64,000 nt of DNA from Henckelia pumila (GCF_033568475.1 NC_133122.1:146272861-146336860); one strand, 5' to 3'. Numbered from the stretch's first letter, positions 1 to 11,437 are shown. Notes: generated from the letters alone by a model not told the origin. A program made the numbers and translations.

Positions 1-279
1 TTGCCCCCGTATCTGTCTAGTATTCACAACGTGTTCCACGTATCTCTGTTGTGACAGTATGTGGCAGATCCGTCTCATATTCTGCAGCGGTCTGAAGTTC
101 AAATGGAAAAGGATTTGACGTATGTTGAGAGACCTATTCGTATCTTGGATCATAAGGATAAGGTCTTGCGGAACAAAGTCATTCCTTTGGTTTTAGTGCA
201 GTGGCAGCACCGAGGCACTGAGGAAGCTACTTGGGAACTTGAGGACAGGATGCGTACAGAACATCCTGAGTTATTTTGA
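1..279 (+). pseudogene. Ty3/gypsy (Tekay-like) polyprotein C-terminus, broken
   Basis: This is the last ~93 codons of an integrase with a chromodomain-like tail. Reading frame 1 opens with LPPYLSSIHNVFHVS, the conserved motif after the plant chromovirus integrase core. It continues with RPIRILDHKDKVLRNK, VLVQWQ and EEATWELEDRM, the usual chromodomain-like ending. An in-frame TGA at 52-54 stands where this family normally has an arginine codon, so the copy is disabled. The product would be cut from a gag-pol polyprotein and direct integration. The protein runs off the left edge of the window. It is followed after ~110 bp by a polypurine tract and the 3' LTR. Confidence 0.85.
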
Positions 280-390
280 TTTCATTTTCGATTTGTATTC
301 AGATGTAAACGTTTGATTTGAATAAGAATGTTTTGGATTGTTGTTTTACATTCGGTACTTAAGATCGGATTTCGAGGACGAAATATCTTA

Positions 391-402
391 AGTGGGGGAG
401 AA
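391..402 (+). other. Polypurine tract of gypsy family A
   Basis: The purine-rich run AGTGGGGGAGAA lies directly before the TG that opens the LTR. This is where plus-strand DNA priming occurs in LTR retrotransposons. Confidence 0.75.
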
Positions 403-1793
403 TGTAGTAACCCGTATCCGGAATTATCGATTTATGAGTAATTAATAATACGATAATGTTTAGACGCAATAAAACATGATTAAGGGAGTCCCATATGGAT
501 TAACAGAGTTTGGAAATGGATTCAGAACGCTCAAAAATGGTTCGAGGGTCGTCGGGTTCGGAGGCTCCGTTGGTGAGTTCGGACGGTCCCGAAGTCAGGG
601 TTCGGACGATCCGAAGAGTGGTTCGGACGCTCCGAACGTGCTGCCGACAGTCGTCATGGATGACGTCATTATGCTGACGTAAGCAATGATGTAATATTGG
701 GTTCAGATGATCTGAAGTCCAGTTCGGACGATCCGAACGTGTTCGAAGGCTCCGAAGTCAGTTCGGAGGGCCCGAACTCTGTCTATAAATAGGGGGTGCC
801 GAGCTCACATTTGAGTGCACCAATTCCTCTCTTCTCTCTCTATTCCTTAGCCTTCTAACTCAGATCTAGGGAATTCTAGGCGTCCCGTTGGGAATCCAGA
901 AGTGGCATAATAGTCTAGGCGTTGTAGCGAAGCTGTGGCCTAGTTTTGAGGCATTCAACAGCAAAGGGCTAACGACGGACGAAGGTATAGTTTTTGCTTT
1001 CTAAAAATATTTAGGAGTATGTTTTAGCTTAGTTAAGGCTTTTAGAGCGCTATAATGATAGTAGTATCATTTGACAGTGTAGCACGGATTATAGGCGTGC
1101 ACCTAGGGCTGATAGCACTTGTCTAGTATTTGAGGTACAAAAGTACTGTTCGAGATATCCTGACTGAGTATGCATGTATTATATGACTGCATGATTTATA
1201 TGTCATTGATTTATGCTGCATACATTTGCATATTGAGTTATCTCGTTCGAGATGTATATAGTAGGGTTTTACCCTATCCTGTTAGTGGTTGGACTTCCAT
1301 CGATTTGGATCCGGCATATTCACTGGTATTTTGGTATGTGAGCCACCTCCTGAAGCGACGGCACAGCGTGCTACATACCAGGGCCCGGTCTATCTTTGTT
1401 CTCTGATCCTTGACCTCGAGTTTATAGGGAGTTCACTTTGCATGCATGTATACTCATACTCTCGTGCTGAGCGTTTTATGCTCACGTCTCGTACTCTGTG
1501 TTTCTGGACACCCTATTCCATGGGGCAGTTTTGCGATTGGACGAGGCGGGTGGATCCAAGAGGGGCTAGGCAGTGGTTGTTCAGCTGGAGCTTTATTTAG
1601 GTTTTTATTCTGTTGTTTTGGGTTTATACAGCTATTCGATTTGGTTGTATATTATTTTGGATATTTACAGATTTTTTTTCTTGGGATTGTATAAATGTTA
1701 TGGTTTCCGCAGTTGAATTCTGATTTCTGTTTAATTAAGTTAATTGCATGCCTAAGTTTTGTTTAGTAGGTGATCCGGGTAAGGGTTACTACA
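403..1793 (+). mobile_element. 3' LTR of gypsy family A
   Basis: The LTR starts TGTAGTAACCC and ends GGGTTACTACA, an 11-bp perfect terminal inverted repeat. It is 1391 bp long. A TATA box (TATAAATAG) lies at 784-792. The stretch ~540-780 upstream of the TATA box holds repeated imperfect palindromes of the form TTCGGANNNTCCGAA. Two solo copies of the family lie at 26119-27620 and 35329-36908. They share the block GCTAACGACGGACGAAGG downstream of the TATA box and a GAGCG...CGCTC hairpin near the end. Predicted open frames inside it (for example ~1170-1694) are chance. Confidence 0.9.
540..780 (+). repeat. Cluster of TTCGGANNNTCCGAA palindromes in the U3 of LTR A
   Basis: About eight imperfect copies of a 15-bp dyad (for example TTCGGACGATCCGAA) lie between the LTR start and the TATA box, at irregular spacing. 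The same cluster recurs in the other two family A LTRs. Position suggests enhancer-like or hairpin elements; no function is shown. Confidence 0.7.
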
Positions 1794-1821
1794 AGCATTC
1801 TCATCTCATTCTCTACAATTA

Positions 1822-1968
1822 TGCTTGGTTTGGATTTGGAATGAGATTGTTCCATCTCATTGAATGGGAATAGCCATTCAATCAATTTTGGATAAAAATG
1901 TTCATTCTCACTCCTAATTTTTTTTTTCTTTTATAAAATATTTATTTTATTTAATTTAATAAAATATC

Positions 1969-2005
<37 letters not shown>

Positions 2006-2538
2006 TCAAATTAATTCGCTATCATTTATAAATATAAAATTATGATAATTGAATAATTATGATAATATTAATAACTAAATAAATAAAACAATCACTTCAT
2101 AATCACGTATATTATAAAAATATATAATAAAATAATTGTTAAATAATAACTATCATAATACTTTATTAAAAGACACTTATTTTAATAAATAAAATACTAA
2201 TAATAATAATTACCAAATTAAGATTAATAGTTATATTAGTTTTACTATAAAGATAATTTTATAATGATTAATAAAATATAAATAGTTATAATTTTTTATT
2301 TTTTTTAAATAATAATTATAATAAATATTTTTTTAACCTGTAATAAATATTTTTGAGTAGCTAATATTTTGAATTTTAATGAAAACATTATTTGATAATT
2401 AAAAATAATTATATTTCATTTCGGTTTTATTTTTCTGGTATCAATCATTTGAATAAAATAAATTTATCATTCTATTTTTATTCTTATTTTATTTTGAAAT
2501 TGATTTCATCCAACTCTATTCCATTTATGCATACCAAT
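1822..2538. repeat. AT-rich foldback (MITE-like) repeat
   Basis: The left end (GGTTTGGATTTGGAATGAGA) is roughly complementary to the right end (TCTATTCCATTTATGCATACC). The interior is extremely AT-rich and carries an (ATA)n microsatellite at ~1967-2005. No target-site duplication was identified. Confidence 0.4.
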
Positions 2539-4902
2539 AATTCTCTTAAAAAAATATGTATTATTCGGATTTTGTTAGCGTCAAGACAAACTAGTTACAT
2601 CCCAATATTTTAATTATATTTATACAAACAACCCACGTCGCTCCATATATAACAACGTACACCAGGGGTTAGCAATCATTAATACAACATTATCGCCTAA
2701 AATTCGTGTGATCATTATTCAAGCACATTTTGTATAAAAATAATAATAATAATAATCAATAACGAAGATAAGCTTCGAGTCCCAAGAATTTCTAACATGA
2801 GTGAGACAACTTAAATACAACATAGACCTCTAATACATTAAATAAAATGATTGGGGGATCGATTAACAACATATTTTAATAATTATATTTATATTTATCT
2901 ATACTATATTATAATACTTAAGACCCTTAAAAAAACTGTTTTTGGTATGGTGCGAGGATACCAAAATTTTCTTCCAATTTTGCCCCTTGATTGCAACCAA
3001 ACTTTTAGAGCAGTTTCTGTCATTTTATCTTCAATTGAAAATCTAACTGTTCACCCACATATATTTTTGGAGCACAAAATTTTAATATCATACATTATAT
3101 TACACACGCAACACATGTGCTCCGTAACTAGTATATATAAAATAAGTAGACCTTATAAAAACTTCTTATGGAATATCAATGTGAATTTCTATAAATACCC
3201 TTCTTAATTAATTAGAAAAAAAACATATATTTATTTATCTTTTAACTTCTCGTTCTCATCCATTATTTCACCTTACTAATGTTTTTTTTTAATCTTTCCT
3301 CTACTTCAAATTGCACAATCAAAATAACTTTCTATTCTTCTCCAATATGTCCATTGCTATTCTTTCTTTCTTCTTTCTTTCTTTTTTAAAAATAAATATT
3401 GCCCAATTTATCATTTCACAAACAAGTTTGGGTACTCATGATAATATATATATATTTTATTCAAAAAGCCAATGCTACATTTCTTTTAACCGAGACACGA
3501 GAGAATTTTTTTTTTTTTTTTTTTTTTTGCAGTTGTATATTTCTACAAACTATAGAAAAACTGAATTAATCTTATTTGATTTTTATGTCTTAATAAGTAC
3601 CTCAAGTATTGATGAACACCATATCAAAAACTATATATATAATTGAAGCGATCGATCCCAAAACAAGCACAATTATTTCAAATATAATAATTTGGCAATG
3701 GGAATTTATGTTCGTTGCGTTTTATCAACTATTAGTATGATCTCATTAATTTCATTAATGAGATTCCATTTTATCATTTATTTTTACATAAAATCAGTTT
3801 GGTGCAATGAACATAGCCGTGACATGAAGTTTCAACACATGTATAAATTAATCCCAATACTTGAGATTTTATGGTTGAAGAAACACCAAAACAAGGGGTA
3901 AAAAACGTTATATTAATTTCTTAATTCCTTAGACGAATTTTATAAGAGTAAGTCTCTTGTGAGACGGTCTCATGGATCTTTATCCATGAGACGAGTCTAA
4001 ACAACTAACCTTACTTATATTTACAATAAGAAGTAATATTTTTTTGCATAAATAGTAATATTTTTTTACTCAAATAAAAAGTTTGTCCCACAAACTACAT
4101 CCGTGAGACCTTCTCATAAGATCAGTTTCTGTCATTTTATAATATCATTATATTTCCATCCCAAGGAGTTGATATTCGTACTTTAATGTATAATAAATAT
4201 TGGATACGTTTTTCACTTCAAGATTTCACCACCATTATTGTATTCTGTTGCCGACTCAACTGTGGTAGGGTTAGTCGTGTAATAAAATAATAATGATTAA
4301 GGCACTTATATATGTTGTTTATAATTATTTGAAGTATTATATAGTTGATATACTAAAAATGAAAAATTAATGGAGCCTCTTATTTAATATATATGATGAT
4401 AATAATAATTGTATACATGAATTAGTAGGTTATAATTAGTGCATATGGCCACGACGCATGTCGCATTTTAGTTTGTTCAACGCGATGCCACTGCATCTAG
4501 TCGAGATAATTTTACTATTTTGGTATTTTTCAAATTTTATTTTATGTTATTTTATTTATTTATTTATTTATTTATTTTTTTAGTTTGGTTCTTTACTCGA
4601 TTGCGTTCATATGAGCAGTTTTAGTATTTTAATTTTTACCTTAACATTTCCGATAAAAGAGATTAAAATTGAAAAAAAAAAGATGTTGGATGAAGAGTCA
4701 ATTTTGATAACATGGAAGATAAAAATTGCAAAAACGAAAAAATATGCGATGGAAATTGTAATTTTGACAAATTTTTTTTTAAAAATGTAATTTCACCCAA
4801 AAAAAACTAAAATTTGAGTTTTTAATTCTGGGTGTCGACTCAAAACTTGATATTATTTTTTTTACATACAATTTGGGACTTGGGAGTAGGATATTTGAAC
4901 AT
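2539..4902. other. AT-rich intergenic DNA without a supported gene
   Basis: Open frames here (for example 2851-3207, 3311-3646) are AT-rich and lack recognisable domains or plausible exon structure. The stretch includes a poly-T run near 3507-3528, a short (TTTA)n tract near 4551-4577 and one MITE listed separately. Confidence 0.6.
3949..4122. repeat. GTGAGACGGTCTCAC-type MITE, copy 1
   Basis: The ends are GTGAGACGGTCTCA... and ...GTGAGACCTTCTCA, with the inner palindrome CATGGATCTTTATCCATG. The interior has the AAGTAATATTTTTT repeats typical of the family. At least six more copies occur in the window. Confidence 0.65.
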
Positions 4903-5464
4903 CCCATGCTCCGGGAAGGGGAAAAGGAAATAAGGGAGACGAACTGGGCACCACCGAGCTAGGGTCGATTGAAATTGAATGTAGACACATCGTCCAATGA
5001 AGCGTTGAATCAGTACAGTATGGGTGTAGTGGTTAGGGATGATCAGGGCGTTTATGTACTAGTGTTTGGTAAGCAAATTAACGAGCCTTTATCGGTGGTC
5101 CGTGGAGAGTTATTGACAATTATGGAAAGGTCAATCTTTTGTATGACAGAAATTGCAGAGATGTGCGAGTGAAATCAAAATTTTTATTGGCAAATGACAA
5201 TGCAAGCAGTCACGTTCGATATAAAAAAATCTTGGGTATGTGGGTCTTTGAGCGGCAGAAACTCAAGCGAGACTGAACAACCTAATAGTCACATCGGTCA
5301 CTCAGATCCGTCGAACAACAAATAAAGTTGCTCATTTTATTGCACGTTTTTCTTGTTCTATCCCCTTACCTTTTATTTGGGTGAATGATGAGTTTCTTTC
5401 TTGGTTGGATAAGTTTGTAATGGACAATGTGAATTAATAATATTACGAGTTAGCCTTAAAAAAA
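4903..5464 (+). pseudogene. LINE 3'-end remnant (RNase H domain)
   Basis: A reading frame at 4969-5172 carries LKLNVDTSSNEA and GVVVRDDQGVYVLVFGK, the opening of the RNase H-like domain that ends many plant L1-type LINE proteins. After frameshifts, translation resumes with TNKVAHFIARFS and WLDKFVMDNVN, the usual end of such proteins, then a short A-tract. The piece is 5'-truncated and frame-broken, so it is non-functional. No target-site duplication was found. The domain would degrade RNA in RNA-DNA hybrids during target-primed reverse transcription. Confidence 0.75.
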
Positions 5465-5655
5465 GATTCGAACAAACTCGATATGTTTTAAATATCTTTT
5501 ATCATTCGTCAAATTTTTTTTATCATTATATTCCCTTGGTCTCAATGATATAGATTGGTTTTTTCAACAAAATAGATTAAATAAAATCATTGAAAAAATA
5601 AATTTATATACACATTTCCTATTTTATCATTATTTAATTCATTCAAAATATAGTT

Positions 5656-5883
5656 CCACGTGTTCCTAAAGCGGTGGTATCCTAATTGATGGAGTAGGTA
5701 AGCTCTTGACAAATGGTCATGAATTCGATTACTCTTACCAACATTTTTTCGGCGGTAAAATGTCGCAAAAAGTTGCTCAGTGCGATTCACCTGATTAGCG
5801 TAGTTTGAAAATCATTGTATTAGCTCGTGATTTACCTAATACGTACCAAAAGTAACTGTTGCAAGTTTTCATGACATTAAAAA
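5656..5883 (+). mobile_element. tRNA-derived SINE, diverged copy
   Basis: The sequence aligns along its length with the SINE at 24805-25032, sharing a GGAGTAGGTAA box A region, TGAATTCGATTA box B region and CCTGATTAGCGTAGTTTG. It ends in an A-tract. Flanking AATATAGTT (5647-5655) and AATATGGTT (5884-5892) look like a target-site duplication with one difference. Confidence 0.7.
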
Positions 5884-7068
5884 AATATGGTTAATTGATA
5901 AGTTTATATTGTTAAGAGAGTAAAAAAAATATTTCTTATATTACACAAGCTTATATATTTTGAACAAATAAAAATATTATATATATAATCGAGATGAACG
6001 TAGTATATAGTAGTTTTTGTCCGGGGCAAATGTGTGCACCTGTCCCACCTAACGGCACGCCGAAAAACAAAAGCGCAATTTTGGGAGGATGCTATTATGG
6101 GGAAAGCAAATTTTAAAATGGGAACCATAAAGGGCCAATTATGTCTAGGGTTGGTCGTTACAATGTGAACGGGTTCAGTCACTATATATTGACCTTATTA
6201 TAACGTAATTAATATTTGCAATTCGTGCTTCAGTTTCTAACATGTCATGGGATCAACGCTAAAACAAATTATAGGGTTGTTTTTATATTTTTTTTCTAGG
6301 GTACATCTTGCGATTTTTGCCTTTATATGCAGTTCATTTTATACGGAGACTTATCGTTTCAAATTTGTTTTACTGCTTAACGAATCGATGCATCAAAGAT
6401 GAATGCTTATCACGTTGAGAAGTTCTTTCTTCATATTCAAACCAGAAATCGAAGTGCCTTTTAAGGGTAAATTTTAATTAATTTTCTTGTTATATATGTT
6501 TGAGTTCGATATGGTAACTTTTGAACTATTTCTTATATTGATATATGCCAATAAAATGAAAAGACAAGAAGACATAACAAAGAACAATCTAATTATGTCT
6601 AATTATTATGTAGTTGATGAATAAGAAAACAGTGGAAGGATAATTAGAGACCTTATAAGCTATTAACTGATGCTAGGAATACATCATCCAACATGGTTGA
6701 TGATAATTTTGTGCATCTATGTGGCAGTCTCATCTAAAAAATGTTAGCAAAAAGAATCGAATTTCTAAAAAAATATTCGTCTCCTCTATTAACTCGGACA
6801 CACTCTTAAAACTCGACCAGGGCATCTTCGTGGGCATCTTCGTTAATTAAATTAACCGTGATTTTGTTAGAAGTTAGAACTAAACAATGCACCAATAAGT
6901 AATAAGAAGAAGATTCACAATGGACCACTAAATTAATGTAGGATACGAAAGATCCATATTTTGTGCTGAGTAAAATATATAAAGTAGCTAAATCAGATAA
7001 TTGTCTTTTATTGTATGTCTAGCAACCCACATTGTAAAAAATTAATGCAATCTTATTGTGCCATATAC

Positions 7069-7099
<31 letters not shown>

Positions 7100-7317
7100 C
7101 AACAACAACAACACTCTCTTTTTTGTTAAACGCACTTTATTTTTAAGTTTTATACAAATATTGACAATGATACCCTTTAATTAATTGTTTTATTTTTGGT
7201 AAATTCATTTGTAGTTTTAATTTTAAAAATAAGTTATCTAAACATTAAATTTGTTAATATCCTAAAATTTAAAAAGCACACAAAAAAATTGTGACATCTA
7301 TTTTTCTTAAACGTAGA

Positions 7318-7760
7318 GATAACAATATTTTTAGTCTTGTTATTTGCATTTAGTTCATTTTTGTCATGATGATCAATTTGTATTTTTAGTCATGTAACTA
7401 GCTTGTTTTGTTTTGTTTTGTTTTTTTTTTCATTTTGGTCTTATTACGGTGAATTTTCATTTTAGTCCTTTAAGTGTATTATTTTCATTTTTGATTGTTT
7501 AACTTATATTTTCGATCATTTTATGACCAATAAAAGAAGATGAAAAATGAAAATAACTACAAATAAAAGGATCGAAAATGCAAACAACATACAAATAACA
7601 GGATTAAAAATAAAAATTCATCATAACAGGACCAAAAATAAAAATAAAAAAAAAACACGCAAGTTACACGATTGAAAATACAAATTCACCTTTGATAAGA
7701 CCAAAAATGAAAAAAAAAAGCTTAAATAATAAGACCAAAAGTGTAGTTATACCTTTAAAT
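7318..7760. repeat. Large imperfect palindrome (~440 bp)
   Basis: The left arm (from TTTTTAGTCTTGTTATTTGC) and the reverse complement of the right arm (ending near GACCAAAAGTGTAG) share the same order of motifs of the type ATTTTNGTCNT. Arms of ~200 bp meet around 7525-7545. This is a foldback transposon or inverted duplication; no target-site duplication was identified. Confidence 0.55.
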
Positions 7761-8532
7761 TATTATTTTTTTCAACTTTTTGAAAATATTTTTGGTTTGC
7801 ATTTATTATTTTAATTTGTTTAATTCTATATATTCTTAAGTTGTATTATAACCTTAAAAAATTAAATTTTAAATTAATTATAATATATATTATAAAAATA
7901 AATATAACTGATAACAAAATTTTATTTTTAAATAAAATATTATTTTATCAAATTCGTAGTTAAATTTCTCTATATTAACAATTTTCAAAATAAAAAAACA
8001 AATTAGACTAAAATTAATTTTAATATTTATCATATTTATAATATAAAAATTATTTTTTTAATCATTTTGTTATTTTATATTTTATGATATTTTATATTTT
8101 ATCTTAAACTATAATAAAATTATGGTAATAATTTTTTTAATCTCAATATTATATATATTAATATGAAAAATACCTAAATTTTTTATAATGAGGATAACAT
8201 ATATATAATATTAAATTTTAAGATATTATAAGGATAATTTTGTCCGAAAATAAATTAATTAAAGAATGTGGAGTGTTATTAAAAAAATTTTGACGAAAAA
8301 GCTCATAATTTTATTAAGATGAATCGTTCATTATATGCCTAAGTCCTAACCAACCAAGATTAAAATTCATCATTCACCAAAATAAATGGTGACTGGGAAG
8401 AAAAAAACAAATTGAACAATATTATGCGCTACTCTATTGACTTCTCTGCGAATATGAACAATCTTAGAGAACATTGGCAATCTTATGCGCTACTCTGTTG
8501 GCCTCTCTACGGATATTAATAGTTTTTGGAGT

Positions 8533-8535
<3 letters not shown>

Positions 8536-8574
<39 letters not shown>
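8536..8574. repeat. (TA)n microsatellite
   Basis: An uninterrupted run of TA dinucleotides borders the foldback element that follows; the TA tract resumes beyond 8716. Confidence 0.9.
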
Positions 8575-8577
<3 letters not shown>

Positions 8578-8716
8578 CTTTTATGGTGCCCAACACTATA
8601 TGCCCACTTCATGTCCATCATGTATAATAGATGAGTTGACCGGTACAATAAATGAGTTGACTTGTATATGGTGGGCATGAAGTGGGCATATAGTGTTGGG
8701 CACCATAAAAAAACTA
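8574..8716. mobile_element. Foldback MITE inserted in a TA tract
   Basis: Arms at 8574-8622 and 8668-8716 are near-perfect inverted repeats built on TTATGGTGCCCAACAC and ATATGCCCACTTCATG. The ~45-bp centre has two ATGAGTTGAC copies. TA repeats flank both sides, which fits a TA target but hides the duplication. No coding capacity. Confidence 0.75.
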
Positions 8717-8757
8717 TATATATATATATATATTTAAATATTGCTTACATTGATGTT

Positions 8758-9247
8758 AGTAGGGTTGTAAATGAACCAAACTGCTCGTGAGTTATTCGAA
8801 GCTTGATTTGATAAAAGCTCATTTGATCTCATTTAATTAAGCTCGTTAAGATAAACTAACCAAGTTCGAGCTTTACAATATTCGTCTCGTTAGCTCATGA
8901 ACATGTTCGTTAATAGGCTTATGAGTCAGCTCTTAGATGAAAAAATAATAGCTTTGATATTTGATTTATAGATTTTACGCTTTTACTTATCTCAAATATA
9001 TAAAAATCGATTATTAAAATAAAATTAAAAATTTTAATAAGAATATTATATTTTTCTCTAAATATAAATGTAAATTTTAATAATTTTAATAAATATTTAA
9101 ATTTATAATTGATATTTATTAAGTGTATTTAGGCTCGATAAAAGCTCGAATAAAATCGTGAGTCATTAATATATTTATTAAATAAAACTCGAGCTCAACT
9201 CGATTATAAACGATTCAAGCCCAAATTTTCAAGACTTCGACTCGATT
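8758..9247 (+). repeat. Truncated hAT-like repeat rich in GCTCGAG/AGCTC words
   Basis: It begins GTAGGGTTGTAAATGAACC, resembling the TAGGGGTG-type ends of plant hAT MITEs. It contains many AGCTCG / TTCGAGC words at both ends around an AT-rich middle. A matching right terminus is not visible. Confidence 0.4.
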
Positions 9248-9388
9248 ATCCTAACATTTGGACTAACGTAATTTGACAATAAAACATATATTTCATAATA
9301 ACCATCCATCACATTTTAAAAGCAAAAAATAGCATATGTTGTTGAACTTTTTCTTTAGTTAATGATATTTATAAAATTAACACAAAAA

Positions 9389-9533
9389 GTTTGTGAAACG
9401 ATCACACATGTCAATTTTGTGAGACATATATCTTATTTCATCCGATTAATGAAAAAATATTATTTTGTATGTCAAAAATATTATATCTTATTTTACATAT
9501 GACGGATCAATCTGTCTCACACGAGACATACTC
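9389..9533. repeat. GTGAGACGG-type MITE, copy 2 (diverged)
   Basis: It shares GTCAATTTTGTGAGAC, AATGAAAAAATATTATTTT and GGATCAATCTGTCTCAC with the other copies of the family. Confidence 0.6.
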
Positions 9534-9842
9534 TAAAATTAAATACGACGTTAATTTTAGAAATATAATTTTTATATAATTATGAAATTTGAAATTTTAA
9601 ACACATTTTATTATAAATAATTAAATAGTTATATAATAAATAAAACACAATCATTTTTTAAAGAGTCCAATTCAAAAACGTACAAAAGTATCTAGAAAAT
9701 ACCAAAAGGGAATTTTAGAATTAAAAAACTATTTCACCAAATATTATTTAGGTATTGAGGTCTCACACTTAGTTAATAGTATAGTACATGCCTCTCATTT
9801 TAAAATAGCCAAGTTACTGCATACATATATATGTAGGACGAA

Positions 9843-10103
9843 GCCCACAGGGGCATAGGCGAGTTGGTAAGGCCTGAGGTGACGTGGGAAGAAATTCTCC
9901 AGCGTTGCGGGTTCGATCCTCGTGTGGAGCATATTCCCTACTGAAATATTGTGGGGGGTATGCTCTGGGGATTGGGCCATGTGCTCCCTCCTTCAGGTTC
10001 CTGCCGCTCGTGCACACCCCTCGATTTACCCTCCGCATGAGCCAATGGGCCTCTGACTCATGTGAAATGGGGTCTCCTTCGAGGTCAACCCTTTTTTTAA
10101 AAG
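9843..10103 (+). mobile_element. tRNA-derived SINE, second family
   Basis: Internal pol III promoter-like boxes are visible: box A as GCATAGGCGAGTTGGTAAGG and box B as GCGGGTTCGATCCTC. The body is followed by a short T/A-rich tail. An ~18-bp duplication built on ATATATATG(T/C)AGGA(C/T)GAA flanks it (9825-9842 and 10104-10121). The length, the tail and the duplication argue for a retroposed SINE, not a tRNA gene. Confidence 0.8.
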
Positions 10104-10123
10104 ATATATATGCAGGATGAAAA

Positions 10124-10126
<3 letters not shown>

Positions 10127-10165
<39 letters not shown>

Positions 10166-10174
10166 TGTGTGTGT
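10127..10174. repeat. (TA)n(TG)n microsatellite
   Basis: A TA run is followed by a short GTGTGTGTG run. Confidence 0.9.
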
Positions 10175-10399
10175 GTAGTACGCGTGAACTCAGCTCTCGA
10201 GAGTTTGGTGGGATTAGTTTCTTGCACAAGAGTTGATAAATTACACACAGTTACACATCAACTATGATATTTTTATTTAAAATCTATAGCAAAATAATGT
10301 AATTCCATTTTATCAGAGTTTTGGCGTAACTAATTTCTTTCATTTTTTTGTGTTGTAGATTATAATTAACACAGACTTGAAACCTTGTCTCAAACTTGA

Positions 10400-10478
10400 G
10401 ATTTTTGTTAGATGAAATATCAGCCATGTAAGGGCCCAAATTCTTGAGATTTTTGTTAGATGAACTATCAGCCATGTA
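10400..10478 (+). repeat. Short tandem duplication before the 10.5-kb element
   Basis: The block TGAGATTTTTGTTAGATGAA...TATCAGCCATGTAA occurs twice in succession, with one base difference in the shared part. Confidence 0.7.
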
Positions 10479-11362
10479 ACGACCCAGATTCGACGACTAT
10501 CCTCACTGTATTAAGACCAGTCTTTCTAACGTGTTTATGTCCTCACTCATACGCACCTTGAGAAACTTTTCAAAATGTCACTCATCCTATAATTTTCTCA
10601 AGTCAAGAACATTTAACTTTGGAGTTTTTATATGATAATCTCCCGAAAAAAAGATGCATTCTCAAATATTTTAAGCCCTCTTCAACCGTGCAGTCCCATA
10701 CCTACACAGTCTCAGAATCTCTCTCATTCCAGTACGGGATCGGTTCATTCATGTCTCCTTTCGCCTAGAAGTCTGCCATGAGCCGCTCATTGTCCATGCA
10801 ACCTCTTGGCATCGACGATCCTCCCCGCCCACTTTTCATCCCAGACGTTAGGGGTGAGCAAAATTTCGGTTAAACCGAATTAACCGACCGAACCGAATCA
10901 ATTCGGAAATTCGGTTCGGTTAATTCGAAAATTCGGTTTTTATGTTAGAAAATTTCGGTTAAATCGGTTAATTCTATTCGGTTTTTGGTTTTCTTAAAAA
11001 TAAAATCGGTTAATTCGGTTAACCGAATTATAAATAATTAAATTTTGAATTTTTTTTATTATACCTTATATATAATTTATAATATATTTTTAATGGCTTA
11101 TATTTAATATTTTACTTAATTTTTCATATTTTAATTTTTTTAATCTTAATATATTTTTATAATGATAAAAAATCATATTTAAATTATTAATTTTATAAAA
11201 TTTTTAATTTTTAAATTTTTTTAAATAATCGGTTAAATCGATTTTAATATAAATTCGATTCGGTTCGGTTAACCAAAAAACAATTCGGTTAATTCGATTT
11301 TGGTTAATTCGGTTCGGTTTTTGACCGAATTAACCGAATGCTCACCCCTACCAGACGTCACA
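10475..11362 (-). mobile_element. LTR copy 1 (3' LTR) of a miniature LTR element, split by a MITE
   Basis: About 378 bp remain after removing the hAT MITE and its 8-bp duplication. It aligns with 11438-11838, sharing CCCAGATTCG near the left, ACACAGTCTCAGAATCTCTC and CATGCAACCTCTT. On the minus strand it would open TGTGACGT and end near GGTCGTTACA. It faces only 75 bp of internal DNA, so the element resembles a TRIM. Confidence 0.65.
10849..11350. mobile_element. hAT-type MITE made of AACCGAATT repeats
   Basis: Terminal inverted repeats are TAGGGGTGAGC and GCTCACCCCTA. A perfect 8-bp duplication CCAGACGT flanks it (10841-10848, 11351-11358), diagnostic for hAT transposition. Both ends consist largely of TTCGGTT / AACCGAA words around an AT-rich centre. 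It has no transposase and must have moved in trans. Confidence 0.92.
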
Positions 11363-11437
11363 TGCCCACAAGCTTCCGTGTGGTTCGTCCCCGAACCATA
11401 CCTTACTAAGAAAAGTCGGCTCTGATACCAACTATAT
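11363..11437 (-). other. Internal domain with tRNA-Met primer-binding site
   Basis: On the minus strand TGGTATCAGAGCC (11430 down to 11418) matches the classic initiator-methionine tRNA primer-binding site. It lies 7 nt after the end of the 5' LTR. Only ~75 bp separate the two LTRs, too little for any protein. Confidence 0.7.

Larger units (their letters stand above)
5893..9824. other. AT-rich intergenic stretch
   Basis: I see no gene here. Contents are an (ATA)n/(AAC)n microsatellite at ~7069-7112, a large palindrome, a foldback MITE in a TA tract, a truncated hAT-like repeat and one GTGAGACGG-type MITE, each listed separately. The frame at 5904-6182 (minus) has no recognisable domain. Confidence 0.6.

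Noticed and set aside
1170..1694. Overlapping open frames taken as small genes
   Set aside because: They lie wholly inside the family A LTR and are not preserved in its other two copies.
2851..3646. AT-rich open frames encoding hydrophobic peptides
   Set aside because: Composition alone explains them: no domain, no exon signals, poly-Phe from a T run.
9843..10103. Possible tRNA gene
   Set aside because: Box A and box B are present, but no cloverleaf fits and the unit continues for ~260 bp with target duplications, so it is a SINE.
9814..10248. 144-codon minus-strand frame
   Set aside because: It reads through a SINE and a TA microsatellite (poly Tyr-Ile) and is not a gene.
10849..11350. 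Telomere-like or satellite repeat because of TTCGGTT words
   Set aside because: The words are irregular, occur in both orientations, and sit within a hAT-type element with an 8-bp duplication.
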